From Alisma plantago-aquatica (taxonomy: Eukaryota; Streptophyta; Magnoliopsida; Alismatales; Alismataceae), in assembly GCA_963693085.1 (NCBI GenBank), contig OY856413.1, forward strand, positions 541,336,379 through 541,400,378: 64,000 nt of DNA. The letters are read 5' to 3'. The first letter of the stretch is position 1; each line of letters begins with the position of its first letter. Below the pieces are notes generated by a model. It saw nothing but the letters and a program-made list of their open reading frames with translations, did no database searches and was not told the origin of the DNA. Of the stretch, positions 1-10,212 are shown piece after piece. The translations under genes and the position numbers were made by a program.

Positions 1-694
1 GAGATACAAGTGTTGTCATCTCGGAACTTAGACCTTTCTCAAAGCGTCTAATCCACTCCTCATCTGTTGCCGCCATGTCAGGACAAAACCTCAGCAGGTC
101 CATGAACTTGGCTTCATACTCATTGATGTTCATCGTTCCTTGTCGCATGCTCTCAAACTGACTGATCTTCTCATCCAGATACGTCTTCCGGAAGTATCTA
201 CTGACGAACTCACGTCGGAAAACCTCCAAACCGATCACCTCACCAGGTCGCTTCTCTTCTTCGATGGTCCACCAGTGACCAGAACTACCCTTAAGAAGGC
301 AGACATCGTGCTTTACTTTTTCCGCTTCGGGGATGTCAAGGATCTGGAAAGCCTTCTCAAGACTTGTGAGCCACTAATCTGCATCCGTTGGATCAGCCGT
401 TCTAGCATAATCTGAAGCTCCGACTCGACGAATCCACTCAAAGGTCTTCCCAATACCCGATGCTTCTCCATGGGGAGCCTGTGCTCTCGGGGGAGGCACT
501 GGCAATCGCTCAACCATGAGATTCATCGTAGCCATCATTTGCCCCATAAGCTGTTGATAGGCAGGATGTTCAAGAATGGCTAGGTCAGGTTGGGGGACCT
601 CATGCCCCCAATCTTCATGTGCCTGCCCTAAATCTCCATCAACTGATGCAGCATCGCTATGCTCAAGAGCATGTTCTTCATGGTTTCCAGACAT
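1..694 (-). pseudogene. Ty3/gypsy gag, N-terminal part, cut by window edge
   Basis: Capsid-type gag of a Ty3/gypsy retrotransposon, read leftwards from an ATG at 692-694 (MSGNHEEH). The frame stays open to base 1 apart from one TAG at 374-376. The retrotransposon gag core is visible after the stop (HWWTIEEEKRPGEVIG, then VSRYF, YLDEKI and a DLLRFCP stretch). It is a close paralogue of the gag at 43090-44430 but less damaged: at the codon where that copy has TGA this one still has CGA. It lies downstream of a primer-binding site and the LTR at 821-4581, so it belongs to a second gypsy unit extending left of the window. The assignment to gypsy gag is firm; functionality is unlikely because of the stop and the missing remainder. 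Confidence 0.88.
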
Positions 695-820
695 CTTGGC
701 TTCTCTTCCGCTGAGGGCATAAGATGATTGTGAGAAAATCTAGAAAACTCACAAGAATAGACACAACCTAGTCCTAAATCCCTGTAGACTCAACGAACCT
801 AGGGCTATGATACCAAAACT
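695..820 (-). promoter_or_regulatory. Gypsy leader with tRNA-Met primer-binding site
   Basis: Short untranslated leader between LTR and gag on the minus strand. Bases 804-815 read TGGTATCATAGC on the minus strand, one change from the initiator tRNA-Met primer-binding site TGGTATCAGAGC seen at 44540-44551. It marks 821 as the 3' end of an LTR in minus orientation and shows that the LTR at 821-4581 acts as the 5' LTR of the unit to its left. Confidence 0.8.
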
Positions 821-3800
821 TGTGGCAACACATCCCACTATCACACAAATAGCGAGGTGTTACGCGCAAACATGCGGAAATCACCATAACCACATATTAT
901 CAAAAACACGGGTTAATTAAAATCGATTGCGGAAAATGGAATAACTGAGAAAACTATTACATTTAAGTCCACATTCTGCAAGGAAACAGGTTATATAAAC
1001 ATTTACAAGCCTTGATATGTTTCAACAGCTTAAAGGAACAACTATCTAACCATCACATGAGTTCATCACCTGTTTATACATACATAAAGGCCCACGTCCG
1101 GCTAGCAGCAGAATATACAAACACCAACGATTATACATCGTGAAACAATGTCAAAACGCTCCCAAGGACCTGAGAATACAGGGATGACTCTAGACTCTAT
1201 TACAAAATGTCCAAAACAACAACATATCCATCGCTTGCCTTCTACGGCTCGTCTTGCTGCTCGGCTGCAACTCCGCGATCACCACCACGTCTAGCTCGAC
1301 CACCTAAAAAAAGGGTGTAAACGAGGGGGTGAGACACACAGTCCCAGCGAGAAACATAACTCCCTACCAAAACTACAGAACCTCAGAAAGATAAAGCAAC
1401 AACGACATATAACTGACAAGAAGTATAACAAGAGCATATAATAAAGAAAAGTTTGTTCATACTAATAATCTTACCATATATACGAAAGCATATACCCAAG
1501 CATTTCTTGATGGAAAATGATTAACAAGATAAGATATATAAAGTATTACCACATAACATGAGGAACATATAAGAAACTATAATATATAACAAGATTATAT
1601 TACACAAGCAAGGCCTCAACCAATGTTTCGTGTTTGTCTTAAACAGTAAATACTAAATGGCTATATTACATATTATTATGCCCTGAGGAAGTGAGACGTA
1701 ATGCTCAGATCCAACCGACGACTATGAAACCCAGAACCGGTGCCATACAAGGTCAATGGAAGAGTCGGACTCCACGACCTCCCAACTCATGGTCAGTGCA
1801 TGAGAACCAAAGTAGGACCGCAGTCTCATGCTTAAGTGGCCTCAGCCACAGGGTCAGCTCCATAGGCTACCCTTCCTCTAGCTCGCCTTGGTACAGGTCA
1901 CAACGCTAGTATATCTGAGCCAAGGGCCTGTTTACTGTGCTCTGAGCCATGAACGCATTCATGCTCTATCAACTCCGAGCCATGGGCATGTTCACCATGC
2001 TCATACACACATATATCCCGAGTCTGCAACCGTAGCTGCACTCGATTCCCTCTCTATTTAAGGCTAGGAGAAACCACACATATTCAAAAATATGTGCTTC
2101 CAGGTTAACCTGCAGGAGAACGTGTTTCACCATCACCAATTCCTGACAATGATGGATCTATGCCCAGGGCAAACTACATTATATGTTCCACTGTGATTAA
2201 TTAGTATCTTTTATATGGATTACAAGATTCAACCAATTTGTACAACATGAAAACTATAACCAGGATAAACAACATAAAACTCATTATTATGCTTTATTGT
2301 AATCAACATCATCCTGATCCATCACAAGAATCCATCATTACAGTTTACAACTTGGCCTCTTGCAAATCATCCAGATCCATCTCAAGGATCATCACATGCC
2401 ATGGGACCTCAATCCCTCATCACATAGTACCACTGCCTCGCAAGGCTTACATCATCATCATCATGGAATAGCAATCACATCATACATGTTATCTCATTAT
2501 CCAGGGTGACTATTAAAGAAATGTTACTCATCATATATATACCTCATAGCCTTTTTCTTGGCTATGCACCACCAGCATGGTTAGTATACATAATAATCAC
2601 AGGCTTAACAAAAAGACCATGTCATCAATATTGATAATTGTATGCTTTATCAATCTTGCCTCAACTGGTGATCATGAACATAGGTTACATCATTAAGCAA
2701 GGCATTCTACATGCTTATCATTTCCTCAGCATTATACATAACATCAGGATAATCACATGCATAGGTAAAGACATGCAAGTTACATAGATGAGTTTTACTC
2801 TAACAATTACCATTAAGCATATCAATGTGTTAACAAGAATATAACCCACCATATCGGTTTTTCATGAGGAGCAAGACCCTTACTAAAAGTACCCTCTACC
2901 CTCACCTAAAGTGGTATCGGGCAGGGTACCCTCATCTATCGTCCATCCCATAACGGCCAACACCAAAGTGCAACATGTAACGCTGCATCAACGTGCCATG
3001 CACTCACGTGTATCGTGCAACCCAACGTTAGGCAACACGGGATGTCAGGCGCAACGTAGCGTCGTGTACAAAGGTAACGGCCAAGGGCCTGCCGTGCAGC
3101 TAGGTGTATCGGGCGACAGGGTTTCGTGCAATGTCTGTCAGGGGTAGCTGTCGGCCGACACACAAAAGGCTAACGAGACGCTCATCACATGACTACTAGC
3201 AACGTCCACCTCAAAGCACAATGACAACCAACTACGTCTAGGTTAGGTGTACTTAAGCTTAAACAACCAGCAAAGGGGCCTATCGGCCGACCAACCAACC
3301 CATGACCTATCGGTCGTCACAAGGCAAAGTGGTAGTGTGACGCCCGTTACAGAGACCAGGGGTATCGTCCATCACCATCACACATGTGTCGTTCATGGTA
3401 TTAGGTCAAGAGGGTTGTCAGGCAGCACCTCCCCAAGCCCATCATCAACCTCAAGCACAAGGGCCCCAAACCCTAAAGGATCAAGAAGATGGCTCACCTC
3501 AATCAACTAAGAGAGAGGGGTCTTGCACACCACCTATCACCCATCGGGCAACACAAGGCACAACTCTAGCAAGGTTCACAACTATCACCAAGATCACCCT
3601 TCAAGTCCATGGTGAGAGGAGGGTATTGCTCAAACTACTAGAACACAAGCTCACCTCTCAATTAAAACGAGAGAGGGGTGTTGCTCATGATACTAGAAGC
3701 CCAAGCTCACTCCTCTAGACCAAGGAGAGAAAGGAGTTTTGCTAGCAACATACAAGAGTATAGAGAGAAGGTAGTGTAGTTAGGGTTAGGAGTTATGTAA

Positions 3801-4581
3801 CCCGCCTTAAGCAAGCTCCAAGCTCCTAGCTCCAAGCACCACCAAGCAAGGAAGAAGGAGACTCCAAGGGAGATCGGCCACCAAGCTAGCTCCTTCAAGG
3901 GTGTCGGCCACCAAACTTGCAAGAAAGGGAGTGTGTCATGCACCAAGATAGAGGAGGAACTAAGGAACTAAAGGGATCCTTAGCAAGGGAAAGGAAACAC
4001 ATATATAGAAGGGAATGGAGGAGAAAACAAGGTAGAGCAAGGAAAGGTGTCACCCACCTAGGGACACTTATCCTAGTGCATGAGCCACCACTCTAGCAAG
4101 CCCTAAACACATGTCCAAGGTCATTGCCACATGCACACACCAGGCACCAAGTGTCCACTAGTGGTGTCACAAAAGAGGTCAAAGCTTGGTCAAAGGTCAT
4201 GGGTGACACACTTGGGTGACACACCCCTGGGTGACACAGCCCTGGGTGACACAGCCACCTCCTTGCCCGATACAAGGTCCAACCAAGCCAAAGCAAGACA
4301 CCACAAGGCCCAACAAGGTCAACCAAGCCCAAAAGAACTCAAACAACGAGCCCAAACCTTCCTCTCAACACTAGAGGGATCAAGGAGAGGGAGGAACACC
4401 ACACAAGGTGACAAACTTGCTCACAAACCCTAGACTTGGGTTATTTGCAAGTAGCACCTCCAACTCTCAACAAAGAACAACCAAACCCTAATCACCATTA
4501 AAGGTGATTAGCAAGCAACTAAGCATCAGGGTTAAGAAAAGAGAACAAGGTAAACCCTAAATGAAGGACAGGGTCCTTACA
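821..4581 (-). repeat. Gypsy LTR shared by two tandem units
   Basis: A 3761-bp LTR, bounded TGTAAGGACC...TTGCCACA on the minus strand and collinear with the 3762-bp LTR at 44557-48318. A primer-binding site and gag lie on its left; pol and a polypurine tract lie on its right. It is therefore the 3' LTR of the gypsy element in this window and the 5' LTR of the next one, as expected after LTR-LTR recombination or tandem insertion. The two LTRs differ by many substitutions and a few indels, for example an extra segment near 47470-47535 in the other copy. A TATA-like CTATATATG lies on the minus strand at 4001-4008, but which part is U3 or R is not clear. Open frames inside are short and not conserved. 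Confidence 0.9.
4201..4256. repeat. Minisatellite in gypsy LTR
   Basis: Four head-to-tail units of about 13-15 bp beginning GGGTGACACA (at 4201, 4214, 4229 and 4244). The matching place in the other LTR (47953-47990) has three units with GGGCGACACA, so one unit was gained or lost and the units changed C to T (or T to C) together. Confidence 0.75.
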
Positions 4582-4595
4582 AACTAACCCCCTAC
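4582..4595 (-). promoter_or_regulatory. Gypsy polypurine tract
   Basis: On the minus strand GTAGGGGGTTAGTT lies directly between the pol stop codon and the LTR start TGTAAGG. Position and purine richness fit the plus-strand primer site. The pol stop TAG overlaps its beginning. Confidence 0.65.
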
Positions 4596-5820
4596 AAAGG
4601 GATTTCGTCCCCGAAATCTGAAGAGAAAAGCGAGGGATACTTCCTCCTCATCTCTTCCTCAAGCTCCCACGTGGCTTCCTCAACGTCACGATGATGCCAA
4701 AGAACCTTCACAAGAACTAGATTTTTCCTCTTCAGCTTCTTAACTCTTCTTTCAAGGATCATCACATGACCTTCCTCGTAGGTCACATCTTCATCAAGCT
4801 CAACATCATCTGACAGTATCACTGTCCCTGAATCTGGATGACTTTCCTTCAGCATACTGACATGGAATACTAGATGTAACCTGTGCAACTCTGGAGGCAG
4901 TTGTAACTCATAAGCTACTTTACCAACATGTGTTGTGACCAGGTATGGCCCCATATATCTGGGTGCCATCTTACCCTTTCGGCCAAACCTTAGCACACCT
5001 TTCATCAACGAGACTTTAAGGTACACTTTGTCTCCTACCTGGAACTCCAAAGGTCGTCGGCGATTGTCTGCATAAGACTTATGTCTGTCCTGTGTCGCTT
5101 TCAACTGTTGCTGTATCACTTTGATCTTTTCTATCGTCTGCTGTATTAACTCAGGACCCAACAGCTGATACTCACCAGACTCGTACCAACACAAAGGAGA
5201 TCTACACTTCCTGCCATACAAGGCCTCATAAGGAGCCATATCAATCCTCCGTTGATAACTGTTGTTGTAGGAAAACTCTATCAAACTGAGGTGTACATCC
5301 CAACTGCCTAAGAACTGCAAGACACAAGCTCGAAGGAGATCTTCCAAAATCTGAATAGTCCTCTCACACTATCCATCTGTCTACGGGTGGAAGGCGGTAC
5401 TGAACCTCAACTACGTTCCCAAAGCTTTGTGCAACTGTTCCCAGAAACGACTCGTGAACTGGGGACCTCTATTAGAAACTATCGTCACTGGCACACCGTG
5501 CAAATGTACTATCTCATCCACATACACTCGAGTGAGCTTTTCTGTTGTATATGTCGTTTTCACAGGTATGAAATGGGCAGACTTCGTCAATCTGTCCACT
5601 ATCACCCAAATGGAATCATGATTCCGAGTTGTCCTGGGTAGACCAACTATAAAATCCATGGTTATATGATCCCATTTCCACTGTGGTATCGACAAGGGTT
5701 GCAACGTACCTGCCGACTTATGATGTTCAGCCTTCACTTGCTGACAAACCGTACATCTAGCCACGAAGTCAGCTACATCTTTCTTCAAACTGGGCCACCA
5801 ATATGAGTCCTTCAGACTAT
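4592..5820 (-). pseudogene. Gypsy pol, integrase core and chromodomain-like tail
   Basis: C-terminal part of the gypsy polyprotein, continuing the frame that ends at 25209, with the copia element 5826-25208 between. It starts with the second half of the integrase zinc-binding region (ARCTVCQQVKAEH), then the DDE core (MDFIVGLP; a second motif IVSNRGPQFTS where the usual catalytic Asp is Asn; ERTIQ with the Glu), then a linker (GDKVYLKV) and a tail VKVLWHHRDVEEATWELEEE typical of chromovirus chromodomain-like ends. Premature TAG stops lie at 5411, 5381 and 5369 and no frameshift was found. The final TAG at 4592 is followed at once by the polypurine tract. Ty3/gypsy is certain from the motif order; Tekay/Del lineage is my inference from the tail. 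Confidence 0.92.
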
Positions 5821-6381
5821 GTTACTGTAGGATTTTTAGGGGAGACAGAGAAGGCAGTGGAAACTAAAAAAAAATTCTCCCCAAACCCATACTGAGGGAA
5901 CGCGTCAACGTCTATATAATAGGAAAGGATGGTTTGTGGAATCATACCTTGTCCCGAGGCTTGCTCGGCGACAATAACTCGCGTAATGCACGGTCTTCAA
6001 CTCTAGACTTCGACGGTGTCTGTGCAGCTCCTGGTCGCACCGGGACTAACAACTCCTACTCGAACTGGACTGTCGGATGACAGTTGTCCTCCTAAGCGGC
6101 AGTGTCCTCCCGCCTCTGTAGTAGTCCACACGGACCACCTGGAACTCCACTCTCCTTGTCCCACAAGGAAGTGGAAGGAGTCGCACCCTCCTGTTGACGT
6201 ACTAGTCGCCAACACACTCTCCTACCTCCTGTTGCAACTGCATTTGTCCTTCCCTTGTTGCACCTCCCTTTTGCGGGAAGCAGTTGCTCGGGCTCTCTCA
6301 CGGTTACCAAAACCAGAGAGAACGACAACTTGCAGAGCAACTGGTTGCACTGAGCTGTACTTTGAGAAGCCCCCAATACCC

Positions 6382-6393
6382 CTATATATATAG
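6382..6393 (-). promoter_or_regulatory. TATA box of copia 3' LTR
   Basis: CTATATATATAG, followed downstream on the minus strand by a GGGGTATTGGGGGC stretch. The same box is at 23538-23549 in the other LTR. The diverged relative has CCTATAAAAGG at 60307-60317 in the same place, so a TATA box is kept although the bases changed. This supports it as the real core promoter. Confidence 0.75.
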
Positions 6394-6492
6394 GAGAGTC
6401 ATGGGACAGGGTTCTCCATCCCGGGCAATGCGGGACTAAAGCAGGAGAAGAAGGGTTCGGGATTTTCCACCAAAAGCAACCATCTCGCAACC

Positions 6493-6883
6493 TGAACCGA
6501 TCGGTTCACAAGTGAACCGGTCGGTTGGGGACCTGAACCGATCGGTTCACCACTGAACCGATCGTTTGGGACCCTTGAACCGATCGGTTCACTCATGAAC
6601 CGGTCGGCTGGGGTTCCAGTTTGGTTCCCGATTGACTTTCCTTATTTCTTTCCCAATTGGTATCGAATACCAATATTATTCCCAATCGAATTGGGCAATT
6701 TGAAACGAAAGGAAAATTCTCACCAATCCTACTTTCCCAAGTTGCTCGATTGCACCAGTTGAACCGGTCGGTTCAACACTTGAACCGGTCATTTCACTCT
6801 GTGCATGAGCCGATCGGTTCAACAATTGAACCGCTCGGTTCAGCAACCTCAGCCGACCGGTTCATCACATGAACCGATCGGTT
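6493..6883. repeat. Palindrome array in copia U3 (12 units)
   Basis: Twelve copies of a 14-16-bp palindrome with consensus TGAACCGATCGGTTCA, in two groups (6493-6605 and about 6758-6883) spaced about 20 bp apart within each group. Several units are perfect palindromes; others vary at the centre (CCGGTCGG, CCGCTCGG) or lose one half. The array lies about 100-500 bp upstream of the TATA box on the element's own strand. The other LTR has eleven (23649-24019). The function is unknown; a protein-binding array is my inference. Confidence 0.85.
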
Positions 6884-8072
6884 GGGAGTGCATGTTGTGC
6901 AGAATCAGTCAAATGCGATTTCAATCAATCTAATACTCCAATCAATGCGTCCAACACCTTGAACCATACGATATTGAGCCATCGACTGATTGAGTGTTTA
7001 ATTGAACTACCAAACTCTTTTAGTAATCAATCTAAACATTGCTTTGTGGACAAAACTCCTCTTCCAGGTTAAATCCTATGTGTGTGACCCTGCAGGTCCA
7101 TTTCACGTTGGCAGTGAAAGTCCATACCACTTATGACTTCACAAGCAAAGAGCGGTGCCTAGTCACACATCAGTGCTACCCAAGTGAAAGTAGAAAGTTG
7201 GAGAACAACTTTCATCCTACAATCCGTGAATGGTGTTACAGCGAATGTATAATTCCTTTGTCACTGATATCCCGAATGAACTCGAGGCATGGAACAGTCA
7301 TCCTGTCAACATTCATTCACTTCCTTGATCTCAGAGTAGATTGGAAGAGATATGTATGACATCAGTATCACATACTGATTCACACATGCGTGCACGCCTT
7401 TCTCAATCCTACTCATCAAGTGGCCATGGATATCAAACTCCCTCGGGAGGGACAAATCCCATATCTATCACTCACCCCTCAAAAGCCCCATGTGTCAAAG
7501 CCACCCAATCATCACCTTTATAACAACCCATGTTTCAGGACTGCGTTTGATGATGTCAAAGTGTGCCCAACGACATGTGTTGAGTGTAGTGATTTTAGGT
7601 CTAAGAATCACACTCACCACCATCACTGTGAGTACTGACTGTGACTACCATCTCATGGTTCCATGTGTCAAACTCACGGTGGGTCTGTCTGGTACCTTGT
7701 TCTCTAACAAGTACCTATGTGTTTGGTTTGATATCTCTATATCATGACTAATGAGATTCTGTCATCAACCAACACCACAATCCAGTCTTGTGTGTCATTG
7801 CTGTCCATCTACCTTCCACAATGACATCCGACTAGGGACATAACAAGAATGTACAAACTCTTAGCATCCGTATGATCTCATCGTTCAGGTCCTCAACCTG
7901 AAAGCATACGTCATTGAGTACTGTCATTCTCTAGACATTCAATCTGTTCTATCACTATCTCATATGACTGAACTAGAAAGAATTGGAAGCTTGCCTTTTA
8001 TGTTTATCAAATCAATCTTAATGTATCCCACCAATCATCACATGATTGGCTCTCAGGGCATACATACCAACA

Positions 8073-8088
8073 GACTCCCACTTGCACT
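8073..8088 (-). promoter_or_regulatory. Polypurine tract of copia-type element
   Basis: On the minus strand the LTR start TGTTGG is preceded by AGTGCAAGTGGGAGTC. The same tract follows the LTR of the relative at 61958-61973. Position and purine-rich core AAGTGGGAG fit a plus-strand primer. Confidence 0.75.
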
Positions 8089-9425
8089 GCGAGCCAATCA
8101 CCCATGAATCATATTCATAGTGATCTTCAAACACGTCCCACATGTTACTGTGCTGTAGTGCCAACATAGTGAGTAATGACAACACCTTGCCAAAGTCTGT
8201 ACAAATTGCATGTCTCTCATATCTTCGATGTACGTCACACGTATGAGATGGAGTTGACGTAATATGCGATCTAGTATTCCTTTGCTAACCTTTAGCCACA
8301 TTGCATGATCAAGGATTCCAGACTTGTCATCAATGAGCGGAATATAAGTTCATCTCATGAACCTCCAGATCCATATAGTATCTACTGCTGTTCACTAACA
8401 CACAGATACTCGGCATTTCCCCTTTTAAATGGCTTTATTGGAACATTTCCAATTATCAACAAACTTTCACTTTTATACATCTTATGTATATATATTGCGA
8501 TTAATTTTCTGTCCTTTCGGAAGTTCGCATCAATGTAACTCTTTACATCGAACTCTTCCTTATCTCCATAGAACTAGTACTTCACAAGCACTTATCAAGT
8601 TCTCATGTTATTCCAGTAACCCTTACTGGAAATAGACAACCATCCACTCGTCATGTCACACATGCGAGTTATCAGGATGAGCACATCATATTGCCATGTC
8701 CTACATACAAGATGATGAATGCATTTTATTCTTGCCATGTCATACATGCAAGATAATGGGATGATTACATACATGATAGATCCATATCTATTCTTAGTGT
8801 TCCCATTCTTCATAAGAATTGGACACTTGGCCTTGGGATACTAACTCCATGTACCATGGACAAGTTTTCTCCCACTGAATCTGTGCATACTGAACACTTC
8901 AGTACAGATTGCCAATGTATGCTTTCTCTTTCCAGGTCAAGAGATTTTCGAGAACTATCTCTATAGATCTCTATTCCTATCACTTAGGAAACATCTCTAT
9001 CTTCCTTAAAGATAATTTCCACATTCGTATTTCCAATCTAGAACAATTCCATTTCACATCAATATGTGGAATGTGAATACGCTCCCACTAAATCATAGAT
9101 CACTTCTTTATCTTTGACATATCAGTCAAACCCTTTGACTATATTATCAAAATAAAGATCCAATTTTGAGTTGCTTGTACTCAATCAATCACATTGATTA
9201 GTCCATTGTAACTTATAGACTTCATTTGCATTAGTGGATTCATAAACCTTATAGGTTGTGTCATGTACACATCTTGGTTTTATTCCTCATAGGAATGCGG
9301 TTTTAGTATCCATATGCCAAATGTCTTAGCCATTAAGTTGCAATGAACAAGCATCATCCTTCTCAAAATGTTATCCATGTGCCTTAACACTTAAGACTCA
9401 TCTGCACTTATGGATATGATCCAAT
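8089..9425 (-). other. Copia internal region, non-coding 3' part
   Basis: AT-rich sequence between gag and the 3' LTR of the copia-type element, continued at 19671-20688 beyond the CACTA insertion. No frame longer than about 75 codons and no pol motif on either strand. The same sequence, clearly diverged, occurs at 61974-63440 in the relative, so it is a true part of the family and not a private rearrangement. The last three bases, AAT, are the CACTA target duplication. Confidence 0.75.
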
Positions 9426-9945
9426 CACTACTACAGAAACAGCATTTGGCGTCGGTCTTTTAACCCCATTTGGCGTCGGTTTCCGACCGACGCCTATGTG
9501 GGCGCCGCTAAAGGTCGAACACTTCGGCGTCGGTTTTTTAACCGACGCCTATTTAACCTATGGGCGTCGGTCTTTTAGTAGATAACCGATGCCAAAAGGG
9601 TTCGCTCCACAGAAAACGGCAACATCTAGGGCACTTTCTGCGTCGGTGATTTACTAAAAGACCGGCGCCTATATTCCATGTAGCGTCGGTCTTTTAGTAG
9701 ATAACTGATGCATAAAGTGTCCTAGATGACGCCGTTTTCTATGGCACGAACCCTTTTGGCGTCGGTTATACAAAAGACCGACGCCTGGTTGTTTAAATAG
9801 GTGTCGGTTCGATACGAATATCCGACGTCATTTCCAGGACTGCTTTGGCCACATCAGGCGTCGGTTATCTATACATAACCGACGGTGTAGGTCTTTGTTG
9901 ACGTTTTTCTATAAATAACCGACGCCTATTTATATTTTTTTTTTC
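9426..9945. repeat. CACTA left terminus and subterminal repeat array
   Basis: Terminal inverted repeat followed by about ten units of GGCGTCGGTT or its complement, most arranged as inverted pairs with 4-14 bp between (for example 9534-9557, 9760-9787, 9858-9887). In the En/Spm family such subterminal motifs bind the TNPA-type protein. The units here vary at several bases. A 90-bp stretch is also present in inverted form inside the array (GTTTTCTGTGG near 9610 against CCGTTTTCTATGG near 9731). Confidence 0.85.
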
Positions 9946-9987
9946 ATATCAGTTTGCAGGCCTGTTGTGGCTGGTCAGCAGGATGAG

Positions 9988-10019
9988 AACCTGCAGTTCA
10001 GTTTTCTGAACTGCAGGTT
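9988..10019. repeat. Perfect 14-bp hairpin
   Basis: AACCTGCAGTTCAG (9988-10001), loop TTTT, and its exact reverse complement (10006-10019). It lies between the stop of the protease-bearing gene and the subterminal array, so it could be a 3' end or processing structure of that transcript. Confidence 0.7.
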
Positions 10020-10212
10020 TACGACATCCATTGACATCAGCCTACAAACAGGCCGCAAACCTGCAAAAGTCACAAGGAAAATTTCACACAAGTACATACA
10101 TTCAGACATCAATTCAATTCTCACATTCACACATATAGAAACATTCAAATAAATGTATTAACATTCAGAAATATTCATTTACAAAGTATCATTCATTATC
10201 GCTATCAACATC

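Larger units (their letters stand above)
5826..8072 (-). repeat. 3' LTR of copia-type element
   Basis: A 2247-bp LTR beginning TGTTGGTATG and ending AAACCCTACA-like on the minus strand (plus ends TGTAGGATTT...CCAACA). It is very similar to 22983-25208, with a few scattered substitutions and a 20-bp deletion in the other copy that removes one palindrome unit. A strong TATA box is at 6382-6393, which places about 1.7 kb of U3 on its right and about 0.5 kb of R-U5 on its left. Open frames inside are shadows, mostly opposite to the element's transcription. Confidence 0.93.

Noticed and set aside
2911..3163. Paired 75-78-codon frames in the gypsy LTR, also at 46648-46900
   Set aside because: They overlap on opposite strands and change at many residues between the two LTRs, so they are chance frames in repeat-derived sequence.
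6016..6393. A 125-codon plus-strand frame in the copia LTR, also at 23085-23549
   Set aside because: Opposite to element transcription, within R-U5, not conserved in length, and no motif.
9426..9945. CRISPR-like array of short repeats with short spacers
   Set aside because: The units are inverted as well as direct, lie next to a CACTA terminal repeat, and recur at the other end; they are subterminal transposase-binding repeats in a plant genome.
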